Assembly: GCF_902170785.1 (NCBI RefSeq)
Contig: NZ_CABHYG010000004.1
Coordinates: forward strand, 372,001 to 436,000
Direction of reading: 5' to 3'
Source of the DNA: Yersinia proxima
GTDB lineage: Bacteria; Pseudomonadota; Gammaproteobacteria; Enterobacterales; Enterobacteriaceae
Length of the DNA stretch: 64,000 nt
Below the pieces are notes generated by a model. It saw only the letters and a program-made list of their open reading frames with translations. It did not search any database and had not been told where the DNA came from. Shown in pieces: positions 28,599-38,619 of the stretch (its first letter is position 1; each line of letters begins with the position of its first letter). Position numbers and translations under genes: made by a program.

Positions 28599-29066
28599 AT
28601 GATACTTGATGAACTGAAAAGTGCGGTGAATAACCCATTTTACCCGGATGCTATTCGTCGCACACTGGCCGCCATCAGCAAGATGGATTTAGCCCATTTG
28701 CCCGCCGGTGAACTAGACATTGAAGGCCGTGAGATTTATTTAAATCACATTATTGCCTCATCTAAACCATTGTATGAGCAAGCACCTGAATTGCATCGTT
28801 ATTACATTGATATTCATATCCTGCTGGAAGGCAGTGAGGTAATTGGTGCTTCACCATCAGCTCAGGGTCAGCGCCCAACAATGGATTTTGATAGCGAACG
28901 GGATTACGGATTATTTGAAGGCATTACCACCGAAACTTTATTAACTTTAGCTCCAGGTGATATCGCCTTGCTGTTCCCAGGTGAGTTGCACCGCCCAATG
29001 GGCACATTAGGTGACGTTGCGCCGCTGCGTAAGATAGTGGTTAAAGTGGCAAATCATTTATTGTGA
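28599..29066 (+). CDS. YhcH/YjgK/YiaL family protein (EbgC-like cupin)
   Basis: A 155-residue protein of the YhcH/YjgK/YiaL family, a beta-sandwich related to EbgC. Visible signatures are LNHIIASSKPLYEQAPELHRYYIDIHILLEGSE and LAPGDIALLFPGELHRPMG, with the metal-binding His and Glu residues of the family. Relatives occur next to sugar-acid and sialic acid genes and may act as anomerases or sugar-binding enzymes; function is not settled. It lies 40 bp after gluconokinase with a good GGAATAG binding site, so it is in the idnO operon. Confidence 0.87.
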   Translation: MILDELKSAVNNPFYPDAIRRTLAAISKMDLAHLPAGELDIEGREIYLNHIIASSKPLYEQAPELHRYYIDIHILLEGSEVIGASPSAQGQRPTMDFDSERDYGLFEGITTETLLTLAPGDIALLFPGELHRPMGTLGDVAPLRKIVVKVANHLL

Positions 29067-29101
29067 TCCAGGGTAGTTCAGGTTTGATTTGGTGAAAATG
29101 T

Positions 29102-29248
29102 TTCGGTTGATATTGATTGGTGAATAGATTCGGTTGATAGTCGTTCAGTTATCCCCTTACCTCAGCGGCCTCAACCGAGCAGGAGGTCAAGTGAACACCG
29201 ATCTCATGTCAACCGAACCGATAACCTGAGCGAATACCAACCGAACCG
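29102..29248. repeat. Long palindromic repeat family, gutted copy D
   Basis: Two TTCGGTTGAT motifs on the left (29102 and 29129, 27 bp apart) and two CAACCGAACCG motifs on the right (29210 and 29238, 28 bp apart) flank CTCAACCGAGCAGGAGG, which equals the left edge of copy B, joined directly to GTGAACACCGATCTCATGTCAACCGAA, which equals the right edge of copy C. The several hundred bases of core present in copies A and B are missing. Confidence 0.7.
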
Positions 29249-29264
29249 GATCATCCAATCAACA

Positions 29265-29756
29265 TCAGCTATCAACAGAAGCTCCCAAGGGGCTACTCTC
29301 TTGCCGATCACGCCGCGCCGCCAACCACAACCCGCTATTTTTCATGGCGTAACCAAACACCACCCCGACTAACAGCGAAACTATCACCAGTTTCCAATCA
29401 CCATTACCGGCAAAGGTAGCACAGGCACCGATAAAGGTGCCGGGGACAAAGGATAACCACTGCTGGCAGGCCTGAATACACATCAAAAATGCCACGATGC
29501 CCGTCAGAACATAACCAAGGATCGCCCACTCCGGTTGCAAGGCACTTCCCTGAATAATCATCATCGCCCAAAACACCCCGCTCACACAGGTTAGCAGGGT
29601 GATAAGCAGCCCTTTCAAGCCACCTTGCGGGCAGGCAAAGTAGGCGGTGCAGCCCAGAAACCCAGCCCAACTGATAAGCCCCAGGCTGACCGCAACCCAA
29701 CCCCAGACACCTGAGAGAATGCCGGTGGTGATGGCAATCATCAGAATAATGTTCAT
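29265..29756 (-). CDS. ycdZ: DUF1097 family inner-membrane protein YcdZ
   Basis: A 163-residue integral membrane protein with four to five hydrophobic segments, family DUF1097. MNIILMIAITTGILSGVWGW, GFLGCTAYFACPQGG and FVPGTFIGACATFAGNGDWKLV match Escherichia YcdZ closely; the C-terminus is cytoplasmic and polar. Function unknown. It faces the YhcH-family gene across the gutted repeat. In Escherichia ycdZ is in a different chromosomal place, so position here is a Yersinia-specific arrangement. Confidence 0.88.
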   Translation of the reverse strand: MNIILMIAITTGILSGVWGWVAVSLGLISWAGFLGCTAYFACPQGGLKGLLITLLTCVSGVFWAMMIIQGSALQPEWAILGYVLTGIVAFLMCIQACQQWLSFVPGTFIGACATFAGNGDWKLVIVSLLVGVVFGYAMKNSGLWLAARRDRQESSPLGASVDS

Positions 29757-29911
29757 CAGTATTTACCTGCGCAAAACGTTAGAAGAGAAAATGCATTGAA
29801 TGAAAGTTGCGCAGCTTACCTGAACTGAGATGAATTTTATCGATTTATGTCACACTTCCAATGATAAAAATAATTGAATTACATCATAAGTGTGATTCTT
29901 GTCACAAAAAA

Positions 29912-31204
29912 TTAATTATTGGTCAAAACGATACCATCGCGTTTATTCTGAATGCCACTTTTATTCTGAATGCCTCTTTGCGATTGAAAAAACTTCAGTA
30001 GTGCCAGAGGAGGAACATTAAGATCTAATCGCTCACGGTAAAATTCATAATAATCTTCAGCGCATAACGAAATATCATTTTCAGTGAGATTTTTATTAAT
30101 ACTCAGTAAATAATTATTAACATCTTTATAAAGCTGGCTACTCTTCAAGTCCAGTGTTTCATCTACCACTAAATATTCTTTTTGTATCTCTGCAGTAGTT
30201 CTCTTCTTCTCCCCATTATTTTCACGATAAGTGCTAGCCCGTATTTTTGATGTCATCTGTTGCTGATGCTTCTTGCTAATGGCCGGGTCGAGTATGGCTT
30301 TAGAAATAATTCTATACGTATTGGATTCTTGATTAATAGAAGGTGATGCATTGTGAATGGATATTTCACTGTTTCTATAGATGGTTTCTATTATTTCATT
30401 CTGCACACGGTCAATAATTTCTTTGCTGGGTAACTTTTCTTTTTTACTATGGATTTTATAATAAGAATCAGCGATTGTATGCGTTATCTTTAAAGCTGGA
30501 TTTTCCCCACCAACTAGTTTCTGAATAAAAATCAAATCCTGACTCGCAAAAGTAAATATAACATTGGAAATAGGATCCATGCCTAAGCGATTTTTAGCAC
30601 CGTTATTTTTGTCTGTCGTCAAACCTAAGATGTACGATATTTGTGAAATAATATTTTCTTGCTTCTCTTGTTCTTTATTCGCTTCCCAAGCTGGCGAGTG
30701 ATTCTTTTTGTCAACAATGGATACTATTACATTTTGTATTCCTCTCGTTACTAATTTTCTAAGAGCCTGTTCACAAAGGGCTTCCCGGCGAAAATCGTCA
30801 AGAACTTGACTTTTTGACGAAGATTCCATACTCGAGTGTGTCAGGAGCCAGCGGTACTCTACCAGGAAACAACAGAGTGCTTCGCTGCGTTTACCTTTGC
30901 CTGCTTGAGCCTCCCATAACACATAATTACGATGGTCGTCACTTTTATTTATTTCATTCCAGAGTTGCAGATAAATAGGGAAATGTTTGTCATAGCTATC
31001 GTTGTAGTTAAATGTTTTCTCCAATTCGGAAATAATATTTTTTAAGTTCTGTTCTTCAAAACAGTTGAAATCTGTTTGTTGGAGTTGCTTGCTTTTGGAT
31101 GACTTTATTTCAGCAGGATGCTTTGGTGATTGAGTTATAGCGGTCAGTTTTTTATTAGAGGAGCTAACAAGAACTGTGGGCGAGGGAAAACATGATAGTT
31201 TCAT
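29912..31204 (-). CDS. Orphan AT-rich protein of 430 residues, function unknown
   Basis: Not recognised as any family. It starts at ATG 31204, five bases after AAGGA, with MKLSCFPSPTVLVSSSNKKL; a longer reading to 31240 is less likely. The base composition is clearly lower in G+C than the flanking ycdZ and nuoN, and codon choice is rich in AAA, AAT and ATT. The first ~45 residues are rich in Ser, Thr, Lys and Pro with few acidic residues; the rest is mostly charged and helical with no membrane segment or signal peptide. Near the C-terminus GIQNKSGIQNKRDG is a small tandem repeat. It stands alone between ycdZ and nuoN and looks acquired. Such an N-terminus is compatible with, but no proof of, a type III secretion substrate. 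Confidence 0.75.
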   Translation of the reverse strand: MKLSCFPSPTVLVSSSNKKLTAITQSPKHPAEIKSSKSKQLQQTDFNCFEEQNLKNIISELEKTFNYNDSYDKHFPIYLQLWNEINKSDDHRNYVLWEAQAGKGKRSEALCCFLVEYRWLLTHSSMESSSKSQVLDDFRREALCEQALRKLVTRGIQNVIVSIVDKKNHSPAWEANKEQEKQENIISQISYILGLTTDKNNGAKNRLGMDPISNVIFTFASQDLIFIQKLVGGENPALKITHTIADSYYKIHSKKEKLPSKEIIDRVQNEIIETIYRNSEISIHNASPSINQESNTYRIISKAILDPAISKKHQQQMTSKIRASTYRENNGEKKRTTAEIQKEYLVVDETLDLKSSQLYKDVNNYLLSINKNLTENDISLCAEDYYEFYRERLDLNVPPLALLKFFQSQRGIQNKSGIQNKRDGIVLTNN

Positions 31205-31320
31205 AAATATCCTTAAAAATAGAGTGAAATAATCGGCCATAACAATAACCGAATAAAATAGCTCTTCCCCTCAGTGCTTCGCCCTACGCCGCCTTGAATA
31301 ATCTTAAATACCTTATAAAA

Positions 31321-31355
31321 CAAAACCCCCTGCCAGGGTTGCTGACAGGGGGTTG
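31321..31355 (-). terminator. Rho-independent terminator of the nuo operon
   Basis: On the minus strand AACCCCCTGTCA, loop GCAACCC, TGGCAGGGGGTTTTG: a 12-bp stem with one mismatch and T-run, 23 bp after the nuoN stop. Confidence 0.9.
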
Positions 31356-31377
31356 GAATTATCGACTTAACACCGTA

Positions 31378-32835
31378 TTACATCAGCGGTTGTGCCAACT
31401 GAACCAGCGAAATCAGCGGTTGCGGATAGATACCCAGCACCAGTACCAAAATCGCGGAAATCAGCACTACCACACCACCGGCAGTCAATGCCCAGTTGCT
31501 TGGTGTATCACGAACCAGGGTTTCCGGCGCACTCAGATACAAGCTGACAGTCACGCGCAGATAGTAATACAGGCCGATGGCGCTACCCAATACTACAGCA
31601 CCGGTCAACCACCATAAGTTGGCGCTCACACCCATTGCCACGACAAAGAACTTACCGATAAAGCCTAATGTCATTGGGATACCGGCCAGTGACAGCATCA
31701 TCACCGTCATCACCGCAGAGAGAATGGGCTTATGCCAGAACAACCCACGGTAGGAGAACAGTGATTCCGCATCCGGGCCTTTGTACGGGCTGGACATCAA
31801 GCTGACTACACCGAAAGCCCCCAAGCTACTGAACAGGTAACCCGCCAGATAGACGCCAGCAGTCTCCAGTGCCAGTTGATGGGTTTGCACCGCCACCAAC
31901 GCAATCAGCAAATAGCCAAGGTGCGCGATAGAGGAATAACCCAGCAGACGCTTGATGTTGGTCTGGCTGATAGCCATCAGGTTACCAAACAGAATCGAGG
32001 CCACAGCAATCAGCGAAAGTACTAAACGCACCGCTTCACTGTCAGCGGCTGGCGTGTACAGGAACAAGCGCATCACCACCGCAAAGATGGCAATCTTACT
32101 GGCGGTCGCCAGGAAAGTAGATACCGGGGCAGGTGCGCCCTGATACACATCCGGCGTCCACAGTTGGAACGGCACCAGCGATAACTTAAAGCCAAGACCA
32201 ACAATCATCATCCCCAAACCTGCCAGGATCAGCGGTTGGTGAATCATGGAGTCGCTCAGGCTTTTGCCCAGGCCGGCGAATGACAAACTGCCAGATTCCG
32301 CATACAACAACGCCATACCAAACAGCAGGAATGACGATGCCGCCGCAGACAGCAGCATGTACTTGATGCTGGCTTCTAGTGAGCGCTTCTGGCGATAGGC
32401 ATAGCCGATCAGACCAAACAGCGGCAAGGATATCAGCTCGATACCCAGGAACAGCGATGCCAGATGATTGGCGCTGGCGAGCAAAATACCGCCCATAGTC
32501 GCAATCAGCACCAGCAGGTAGAACTCTTCGCGGTTATCCGGATAGCCATTGAGCCACGGATAAGCAAAGGTGCTGGTCGCCAGACTGGCAACAATCACCA
32601 GCCCGGTGTAGAACATCGCGTAGCCATCAACCCGCATCAGCGGTGTGACATCCATCGGCCCGACCTGGCCGACAAAGTAGAGTGACAGCAGCGCCAGGTT
32701 AAGCCCGATAACCGTCAGAGTGGCGTTGATAAAATGATCGCGTCGCCACGCAATGGACAGCATCACAACCACCACCGTCAATCCGACGATCAACAGCGGT
32801 AGCATTGCGATCAGTTGTTGAGGAGTTATTGTCAT
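31378..32835 (-). CDS. nuoN: NADH-quinone oxidoreductase subunit N
   Basis: Membrane proton-pumping subunit of complex I, homologous to Na+/H+ antiporters. 485 residues, about 14 membrane segments, as in Escherichia. [22 protein letters not shown] carries the conserved lysine and loop, and [17 protein letters not shown] is the antiporter signature helix. It is the last gene of the operon, 6 bp after nuoM, and is followed by a strong terminator. Confidence 0.97.
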   Translation of the reverse strand: MTITPQQLIAMLPLLIVGLTVVVVMLSIAWRRDHFINATLTVIGLNLALLSLYFVGQVGPMDVTPLMRVDGYAMFYTGLVIVASLATSTFAYPWLNGYPDNREEFYLLVLIATMGGILLASANHLASLFLGIELISLPLFGLIGYAYRQKRSLEASIKYMLLSAAASSFLLFGMALLYAESGSLSFAGLGKSLSDSMIHQPLILAGLGMMIVGLGFKLSLVPFQLWTPDVYQGAPAPVSTFLATASKIAIFAVVMRLFLYTPAADSEAVRLVLSLIAVASILFGNLMAISQTNIKRLLGYSSIAHLGYLLIALVAVQTHQLALETAGVYLAGYLFSSLGAFGVVSLMSSPYKGPDAESLFSYRGLFWHKPILSAVMTVMMLSLAGIPMTLGFIGKFFVVAMGVSANLWWLTGAVVLGSAIGLYYYLRVTVSLYLSAPETLVRDTPSNWALTAGGVVVLISAILVLVLGIYPQPLISLVQLAQPLM

Positions 32836-32841
32836 GGCGAA

Positions 32842-34368
32842 TTACGGCCTTGTTGTTGGAATAATAGATGAAGCATTGAACCACTGCTGTACATTACTCA
32901 TCGCAGCATGGGATGTGTCGAGAATTGGCTGCGGATAAACCCCCAGCAATACTAACAACACCACTAACAGCAGGATGATGGACAGTTCCCTTGCACTCAT
33001 GCCCGGCAATGCTTCTTCAGATTTTGGCGCGCCGTAATAAGCACGCTGCATCATAATTAGCGAGTAAACCGAAGCAAAAACCAGCCCAAAAGTAGAAATC
33101 ACGGTAATCACCGGAACCACCTGGAAGCTGCCGAACAGGATCATGAATTCGCCGACGAAGTTACCAGTACCCGGCATCCCCAATGTTGCCACCGCGAAGA
33201 ACAGCGATAGCGCAGGCAAGTATTTGATTCGACCCCACAGGCCACCCATTTGGCGCATATCACGCGTATGCAGGCGCTCATACAGCTGGCCGCAGATGAT
33301 GAACATACCGGCGGCTGACAGGCCGTGGGCAATCATCTGGATAACCGCACCCTGGTAAGCCAGTTGGCTGCCGGTATAGATGGCAATCAACACAAAGCCC
33401 ATGTGCGATACGCTGGTGTAAGCGATCAGGCGTTTGATATCGGTCTGGCAGAAGGCCATCCACGCACCGTAGAAGATACCGATGACACCCAGCCACATAG
33501 CGATTGGCGCAAACTCATGCGAGGCATTCGGGAACAGTGGCAGGCTAAAGCGCAGCAAACCATAAGCTGCGGTTTTCAGCAAAATCCCCGCCAGGTCGAC
33601 AGAACCTGCGGTTGGTGCCTGACTGTGTGCATCTGGCAACCAACCGTGCAATGGCACAACCGGCATTTTTACCGCAAAAGCGATAAAGAAGCCCAGCATC
33701 AGCAACCATTCCACATTGTGGGACATCGGGGTTTTCAACAAATCTTCATAGTTGAAAGTCCAGATACCGGTGGCGTTGTAGTGCACGAACACCAGCCCCA
33801 AAATGGCAATCAGCATGATAAGGCCGCTGGCCTGGGTATAGATGAAGAACTTGGTGGCCGCCGCGATACGGGTTTTACCGTCTGATGCTTTGTGACCCCA
33901 CAAAGCAATCAGGAAGTACATCGGCACCAACATCATTTCCCAGAAGAAGAAGAACAGGAACATGTCGATGGCGAGGAACACGCCGATTACCCCACCCAGA
34001 ATCCACAACAGATTCAGGTAGAAGAAGCCCTGATTGCGCTGAATTTCACGCCACGAACAGAGGATAGCCAGCACACCCAACAGGCCGGTCAGCACCACCA
34101 TCAGCAGTGACAAACCATCTAAAGCCAGATGGAATGAGATGCCGAACCGTGGGATCCACGGCAAGGTGAATTCTGACTGCCACTGCGGGATACCCGCCGG
34201 GTTCATCAGTGAATAGTTGCCCTGCACCCACAACTGCAAGGAGAGCACCAATGTCAGCCCCATCGCGAGTAGCGCTATCCAGCGCGGAACTCTAGTACCG
34301 AAGCGCTCACACTGCCAAGACAGTAAGCCGCCGATAAAGGGGATAAGAATTAGCCAAGGTAATAGCAT
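32842..34368 (-). CDS. nuoM: NADH-quinone oxidoreductase subunit M
   Basis: Antiporter-like membrane subunit of complex I. 508 residues, 14 predicted segments. FFFWEMMLVPMYFLIALWG carries the key glutamate, AVKMPVVPLHGWLPDAHSQAPTAGSV the key lysine and loop, and RLIAYTSVSHMGFVLIAI the family helix. It lies 18 bp after nuoL. Confidence 0.97.
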   Translation of the reverse strand: MLLPWLILIPFIGGLLSWQCERFGTRVPRWIALLAMGLTLVLSLQLWVQGNYSLMNPAGIPQWQSEFTLPWIPRFGISFHLALDGLSLLMVVLTGLLGVLAILCSWREIQRNQGFFYLNLLWILGGVIGVFLAIDMFLFFFFWEMMLVPMYFLIALWGHKASDGKTRIAAATKFFIYTQASGLIMLIAILGLVFVHYNATGIWTFNYEDLLKTPMSHNVEWLLMLGFFIAFAVKMPVVPLHGWLPDAHSQAPTAGSVDLAGILLKTAAYGLLRFSLPLFPNASHEFAPIAMWLGVIGIFYGAWMAFCQTDIKRLIAYTSVSHMGFVLIAIYTGSQLAYQGAVIQMIAHGLSAAGMFIICGQLYERLHTRDMRQMGGLWGRIKYLPALSLFFAVATLGMPGTGNFVGEFMILFGSFQVVPVITVISTFGLVFASVYSLIMMQRAYYGAPKSEEALPGMSARELSIILLLVVLLVLLGVYPQPILDTSHAAMSNVQQWFNASSIIPTTRP

Positions 34369-34386
34369 GGCGTTTTGTGTCCCTAA

Positions 34387-36231
34387 TTAAACGAAAAGCA
34401 ACAGAGCCAGTACAACGACTGCACCCAAACCCATAGACGCGACATACCAACGCACCTGTCCATTTTCACTGACGGTCAGACCGCGATTACTCCAGCGCGA
34501 AAGAATCGCCGGGGTATTCATCAGTGAATTCAGCGGATCACGTTGCAACAATCTTGCAATCCACAGATACGGGCGGACAAATACGTTATGGTACAGCCAG
34601 TCGAAGCCCCACGCGTGGAACCACCAGACCGTAAAGAAGCGGCCCGGCGCACTTTGCGCGATGCTGTTGACCAGCTGACGTTTGCCCAGATACAGCATTG
34701 CAGCCAGTGCGATACCAATCACCACCAATACGCCGGAGAAGATTTCCAGCGGCATTTTGCCCTCTTCACCGAAATGAAGCTCTGGCAATACACCCGCCAG
34801 CGGCGGAGTTATCAGCGCGCCAACAAATGTCGATAGCACCAGCAACACGATCAGCGGCAGGCTGTGAGTGATCCCTTTGACCGGATGCGCTTTGGTTTTT
34901 GGCTCGCCGTGGAACACAATGAAAATCATACGGAAGGTATACAGCGCGGTGAGGAATGCCCCAACCAGCCCGGCGACCATCAGATTGATATGGCCACTGG
35001 CCAATGCGCCCCACAGAATTTCGTCTTTACTGTAGAAGCCTGCGGTGACGATTGGCAATGCTGCCAGCGCCGCGCCACCCACCAGGAAGCAGATATACAC
35101 CAATGGAATAGTCTTACGCAGACCACCCATTTTGAAGATATTTTGCTCGTGGTGACAGGCCAGAATCACTGAGCCAGAGGAGAGGAACAGTAACGCTTTA
35201 AAGAATGCATGAGTCATCAGGTGGAAGATAGCCGCATCCCATGCCTGAACGCCGAGCGCCAGGAACATGTAGCCAATCTGGCTCATGGTGGAATAGGCCA
35301 ACACGCGCTTGATATCGCTCTGCACCAGCGCGGCAAAACCGGCCAACACCAGAGTGACTGCCCCGATGATCCCCACCAGATGAAGCACTTCTGGTGCCAT
35401 CAGGAACAGACCGTGAGTACGGGCAATCAGATAGACACCGGCGGTGACCATGGTAGCCGCATGGATAAGTGCGGAAACCGGCGTTGGGCCTGCCATCGCA
35501 TCGGCCAGCCAGGTTTGTAACGGCAACTGCGCCGACTTACCCACTGCACCACCGAGTAACATCAGCGTCGCCCAGGTAATGGCGGTAGAGCCCATTTCCA
35601 GTTTCTGCGGTGCCAATACCATCAGCTCACGAATGTTCAGCGTGCCCAGTTCCTGATACAGGATGAACAGCGCGATAGCCAGGAACACGTCACCCACACG
35701 GGTCACGATAAAGGCTTTCATCGCCGCCGCACCATTAGCCGGATTGGTGTAGTAGAAACCGATCAACAGGTAACTGCACAGACCCACACCTTCCCAACCC
35801 AGATACATCAGCATCAGGTTATCGGCCAGCACCAAAACCACCATACTGGCGATAAACAAGTTGGTGTAGGCGAAGAAGCGGGAGTAGCCCTCTTCTCCAC
35901 GCATATACCAAGAGGCATACATATGAATAAGGAAGCCCACGCCAGTGACGACAGACAACATGGTTAGCGACAAGCCGTCCAGTGTCAGAGTCAACGGAAT
36001 GTTGAAGGTGCCAACCGACATCCAGTTCCACAGGGTTTGGTTAAACACCTGAACCCCGGTGGCTTTCTGACTGAGGAAGTCCACGGCAACATACAGTGTC
36101 ACCAGTGCCGTCAGACCAATCGATCCCACCCCGACAGTAGCAGAGGTATTTTCAGACCAACGCCCACGGGAGAATGCCAACAGCAAGAAGCCCAGCAGTG
36201 GCAGCAGAATTGTTAAATATAATAGGTTCAT
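34387..36231 (-). CDS. nuoL: NADH-quinone oxidoreductase subunit L
   Basis: Largest antiporter-like subunit of complex I, with the long lateral helix at its C-terminus. 614 residues. [21 protein letters not shown] carries the conserved glutamate, [30 protein letters not shown] the lysine and loop, and [19 protein letters not shown] the family helix. Its start overlaps the nuoK stop by 4 bp. Confidence 0.97.
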   Translation of the reverse strand: MNLLYLTILLPLLGFLLLAFSRGRWSENTSATVGVGSIGLTALVTLYVAVDFLSQKATGVQVFNQTLWNWMSVGTFNIPLTLTLDGLSLTMLSVVTGVGFLIHMYASWYMRGEEGYSRFFAYTNLFIASMVVLVLADNLMLMYLGWEGVGLCSYLLIGFYYTNPANGAAAMKAFIVTRVGDVFLAIALFILYQELGTLNIRELMVLAPQKLEMGSTAITWATLMLLGGAVGKSAQLPLQTWLADAMAGPTPVSALIHAATMVTAGVYLIARTHGLFLMAPEVLHLVGIIGAVTLVLAGFAALVQSDIKRVLAYSTMSQIGYMFLALGVQAWDAAIFHLMTHAFFKALLFLSSGSVILACHHEQNIFKMGGLRKTIPLVYICFLVGGAALAALPIVTAGFYSKDEILWGALASGHINLMVAGLVGAFLTALYTFRMIFIVFHGEPKTKAHPVKGITHSLPLIVLLVLSTFVGALITPPLAGVLPELHFGEEGKMPLEIFSGVLVVIGIALAAMLYLGKRQLVNSIAQSAPGRFFTVWWFHAWGFDWLYHNVFVRPYLWIARLLQRDPLNSLMNTPAILSRWSNRGLTVSENGQVRWYVASMGLGAVVVLALLLFV

Positions 36232-36530
36232 CCGCGCATCTCACTGACTGTGTCAATATTCAGAGTATGACGGCGACGATACAGCTGTAACAGCAGTGCC
36301 AGACCAATACTGGCCTCCGCCGCCGCCAGCGTGATCGCCAGGATATACATCACCTGACCGTCAGCCTGACCCCAATAACTGCCCGCCACCACAAAGGCGA
36401 GCGCCGCCGCGTTGATCATCACTTCAAGGCTTATCAGCATAAACAGCAGGTTGCGACGAATAATCAACCCCGTCAGCCCCAGCACAAACAGAATGGCCGC
36501 TAAAATCAGGCCATGTTGTAGAGGGATCAT
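36228..36530 (-). CDS. nuoK: NADH-quinone oxidoreductase subunit K
   Basis: Small three-helix membrane subunit of complex I, homologous to MrpC. 100 residues, the Escherichia length. The conserved membrane glutamates are in [12 protein letters not shown] and [12 protein letters not shown]. It overlaps both nuoJ and nuoL by 4 bp, so translation is coupled. Confidence 0.97.
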   Translation of the reverse strand: MIPLQHGLILAAILFVLGLTGLIIRRNLLFMLISLEVMINAAALAFVVAGSYWGQADGQVMYILAITLAAAEASIGLALLLQLYRRRHTLNIDTVSEMRG

Positions 36531-37072
36531 GCTTGTTCCTCCGTTTTTCTTTTCGCGCTTTCGCTTGCGCCCAGCACTTCACCCGGCTTGTGTTCACGCC
36601 CGATATGGAAGGCAACCACCAGACCGGCCAGCAGCAGCATTGAAGCCAGTTCCACCGCCAGTACATAAGGGCCGAACAGGCTGATACCGACTGCTTTGGC
36701 ATCGACCATTTCACCGCTAATGCCGGAATCAGTGACTGAACTGATGGCATAAATCAGCACGGTAAGCAGTACCAATGCCAGTAAACCAGGGCCAATCCAC
36801 AAGCTTGGTTTCAGCCAATCGCGCTCTTGTTGCTCGACATTGCCCAGGTTCAGCATCATCACCACGAACACGAACAGCACCATAATGGCACCGGCGTAAA
36901 CAATGATTTCCAACGCACCGGCAAAGTAAGCCCCCAGTGAGAAGAACACGGCCGAAATAGCCAGCAAAGAGATAATCAGGTACAGCAGCGCATGTACCGG
37001 GTTGGTGTGAGTGATAACGCGAATAGTCGCCACCACTGCCACCAATGCTGCAATATAAAATGCAAATTCCAT
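36527..37072 (-). CDS. nuoJ: NADH-quinone oxidoreductase subunit J
   Basis: Five-helix membrane subunit of complex I. 181 residues (184 in Escherichia). [19 protein letters not shown] begins the protein and [25 protein letters not shown] is the conserved third helix with a pi-bulge. The C-terminal tail is polar and lysine-rich. It lies 12 bp after nuoI. Confidence 0.97.
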   Translation of the reverse strand: MEFAFYIAALVAVVATIRVITHTNPVHALLYLIISLLAISAVFFSLGAYFAGALEIIVYAGAIMVLFVFVVMMLNLGNVEQQERDWLKPSLWIGPGLLALVLLTVLIYAISSVTDSGISGEMVDAKAVGISLFGPYVLAVELASMLLLAGLVVAFHIGREHKPGEVLGASESAKRKTEEQA

Positions 37073-37084
37073 GGACGCTGGCTC

Positions 37085-37627
37085 CTAAGGCATCAGACCT
37101 TTAACGTCGATCGGTTTGGCTTCATTTTCGGCTTCGCCTTTCTGCTTGCCGTCAATCGCCATACCGGACATCCGGTAGAAGTTATATTCCGGATATTTAC
37201 CCGGCCCCGAGATCAACAAGTCTTCTTTCTCATACACCAGATCCTGGCGTTTGAACTCACCCATTTCGAAATCCGGCGTCAGCTGGATAGCGGTGGTCGG
37301 GCAAGCCTCTTCACACAGGCCACAGAAAATGCAGCGAGAGAAGTTGATACGGAAGAACTCCGGATACCAGCGGCCATCTTTGTGCTCGGCTTTCTGTAAT
37401 GAAATACAGCCGACCGGACAGGCAACCGCACACAAGTTACACGCAACGCAGCGCTCTTCACCGTCGGGATCGCGCGTCAGCACGATACGGCCACGGTAGC
37501 GCGGCGGCAGATAAACCGGCTCTTCCGGATACATTTGGGTTTCGCGCTTGTGGAAGGCATGAAGGCCAATCATCCACAGGCTGCGCACTTGGGTGCCGAA
37601 ACCAACCACTAACTCTTTCAACGTCAT
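37085..37627 (-). CDS. nuoI: NADH-quinone oxidoreductase subunit I
   Basis: Peripheral-arm subunit with two [4Fe-4S] clusters (N6a and N6b). 180 residues, the Escherichia length. The two cluster motifs [15 protein letters not shown] and [15 protein letters not shown] are complete. It lies between nuoH and nuoJ with short gaps on each side. Confidence 0.98.
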   Translation of the reverse strand: MTLKELVVGFGTQVRSLWMIGLHAFHKRETQMYPEEPVYLPPRYRGRIVLTRDPDGEERCVACNLCAVACPVGCISLQKAEHKDGRWYPEFFRINFSRCIFCGLCEEACPTTAIQLTPDFEMGEFKRQDLVYEKEDLLISGPGKYPEYNFYRMSGMAIDGKQKGEAENEAKPIDVKGLMP

Positions 37628-37641
37628 GGTTCATTCACCCC

Positions 37642-38619
37642 TTATTGAGCGTTGTACAAAATGACCGCGGCAGTCGCCAGCAGATTCAGCAGGGTCAACG
37701 GCAGGCAAACTTTCCAGCCGAATGACATCACTTGGTCATAACGTGGGCGCGGCAAGGATGCACGGATCAGAATGAACATCACCATGAAGAAAGCCGTTTT
37801 CAGCGCAAACCAGATAAATGGCGGCAAGAACGGGCCTTGCCAGCCGCCGAAGAATAAGGTGACTATCAGTGCAGAGACAGTCACGATACCGATGTATTCA
37901 CCGACGAAGAATAAACCGAATTTCATACCGGAATATTCAATGTGGTAACCATCGGCCAGTTCTTGTTCAGCTTCTGGCTGGTCAAAGGGATGACGGTGAC
38001 AGACGGCAACACCCGCAATGGCAAAGGTCACAAAACCAAAGAATTGCGGGATAACATTCCAGACGTGCTCCTGAGAGTTAACAATATCCTGCATGTTAAA
38101 TGAGCCAGCTTGCGCCACTACGCCCATCAAGGATAAGCCGAGGAACACTTCATAGCTCAGGGTTTGCGCTGAAGCACGCATCGCCCCTAACAGAGAATAT
38201 TTGTTATTACTGGACCAACCGGCGAACAGCACAGCGTATACCGCCAGCCCCGCCATCATCAGGAAGAACAAAATACCGATATTCAGATCCGCAACTGCCC
38301 AGGTCGGGCTGACCGGGACGATGGCAAAGGAGAGCAGCAGCGAGGTAAAGGCAATCACCGGTGCCAGGGTAAAGATAGCCCGGTCAGAGAAGCGCGGCAC
38401 CCAGTCTTCTTTGAAGAACATTTTGATCATGTCAGCCACCAGCTGCAATGACCCGCCCCAACCGACACGGTTTGGCCCGTAACGGTTCTGGAACAAGCCC
38501 AGCAAGCGACGCTCGCCGAAGCTCATAAATGCACCGCAAGTCACCACGACCAGCAGAATCACTACCGCTTTCAGGACAGAGATTAAAATCTCAATCAATT
38601 CAGGGGTAAACCAGCTCAT
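37642..38619 (-). CDS. nuoH: NADH-quinone oxidoreductase subunit H
   Basis: Membrane subunit at the quinone-binding interface between the two arms. 325 residues, eight predicted helices. [40 protein letters not shown] and the glutamate-rich loop [24 protein letters not shown] are conserved. The start overlaps the nuoG stop by 4 bp. Confidence 0.97.
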   Translation of the reverse strand: MSWFTPELIEILISVLKAVVILLVVVTCGAFMSFGERRLLGLFQNRYGPNRVGWGGSLQLVADMIKMFFKEDWVPRFSDRAIFTLAPVIAFTSLLLSFAIVPVSPTWAVADLNIGILFFLMMAGLAVYAVLFAGWSSNNKYSLLGAMRASAQTLSYEVFLGLSLMGVVAQAGSFNMQDIVNSQEHVWNVIPQFFGFVTFAIAGVAVCHRHPFDQPEAEQELADGYHIEYSGMKFGLFFVGEYIGIVTVSALIVTLFFGGWQGPFLPPFIWFALKTAFFMVMFILIRASLPRPRYDQVMSFGWKVCLPLTLLNLLATAAVILYNAQ

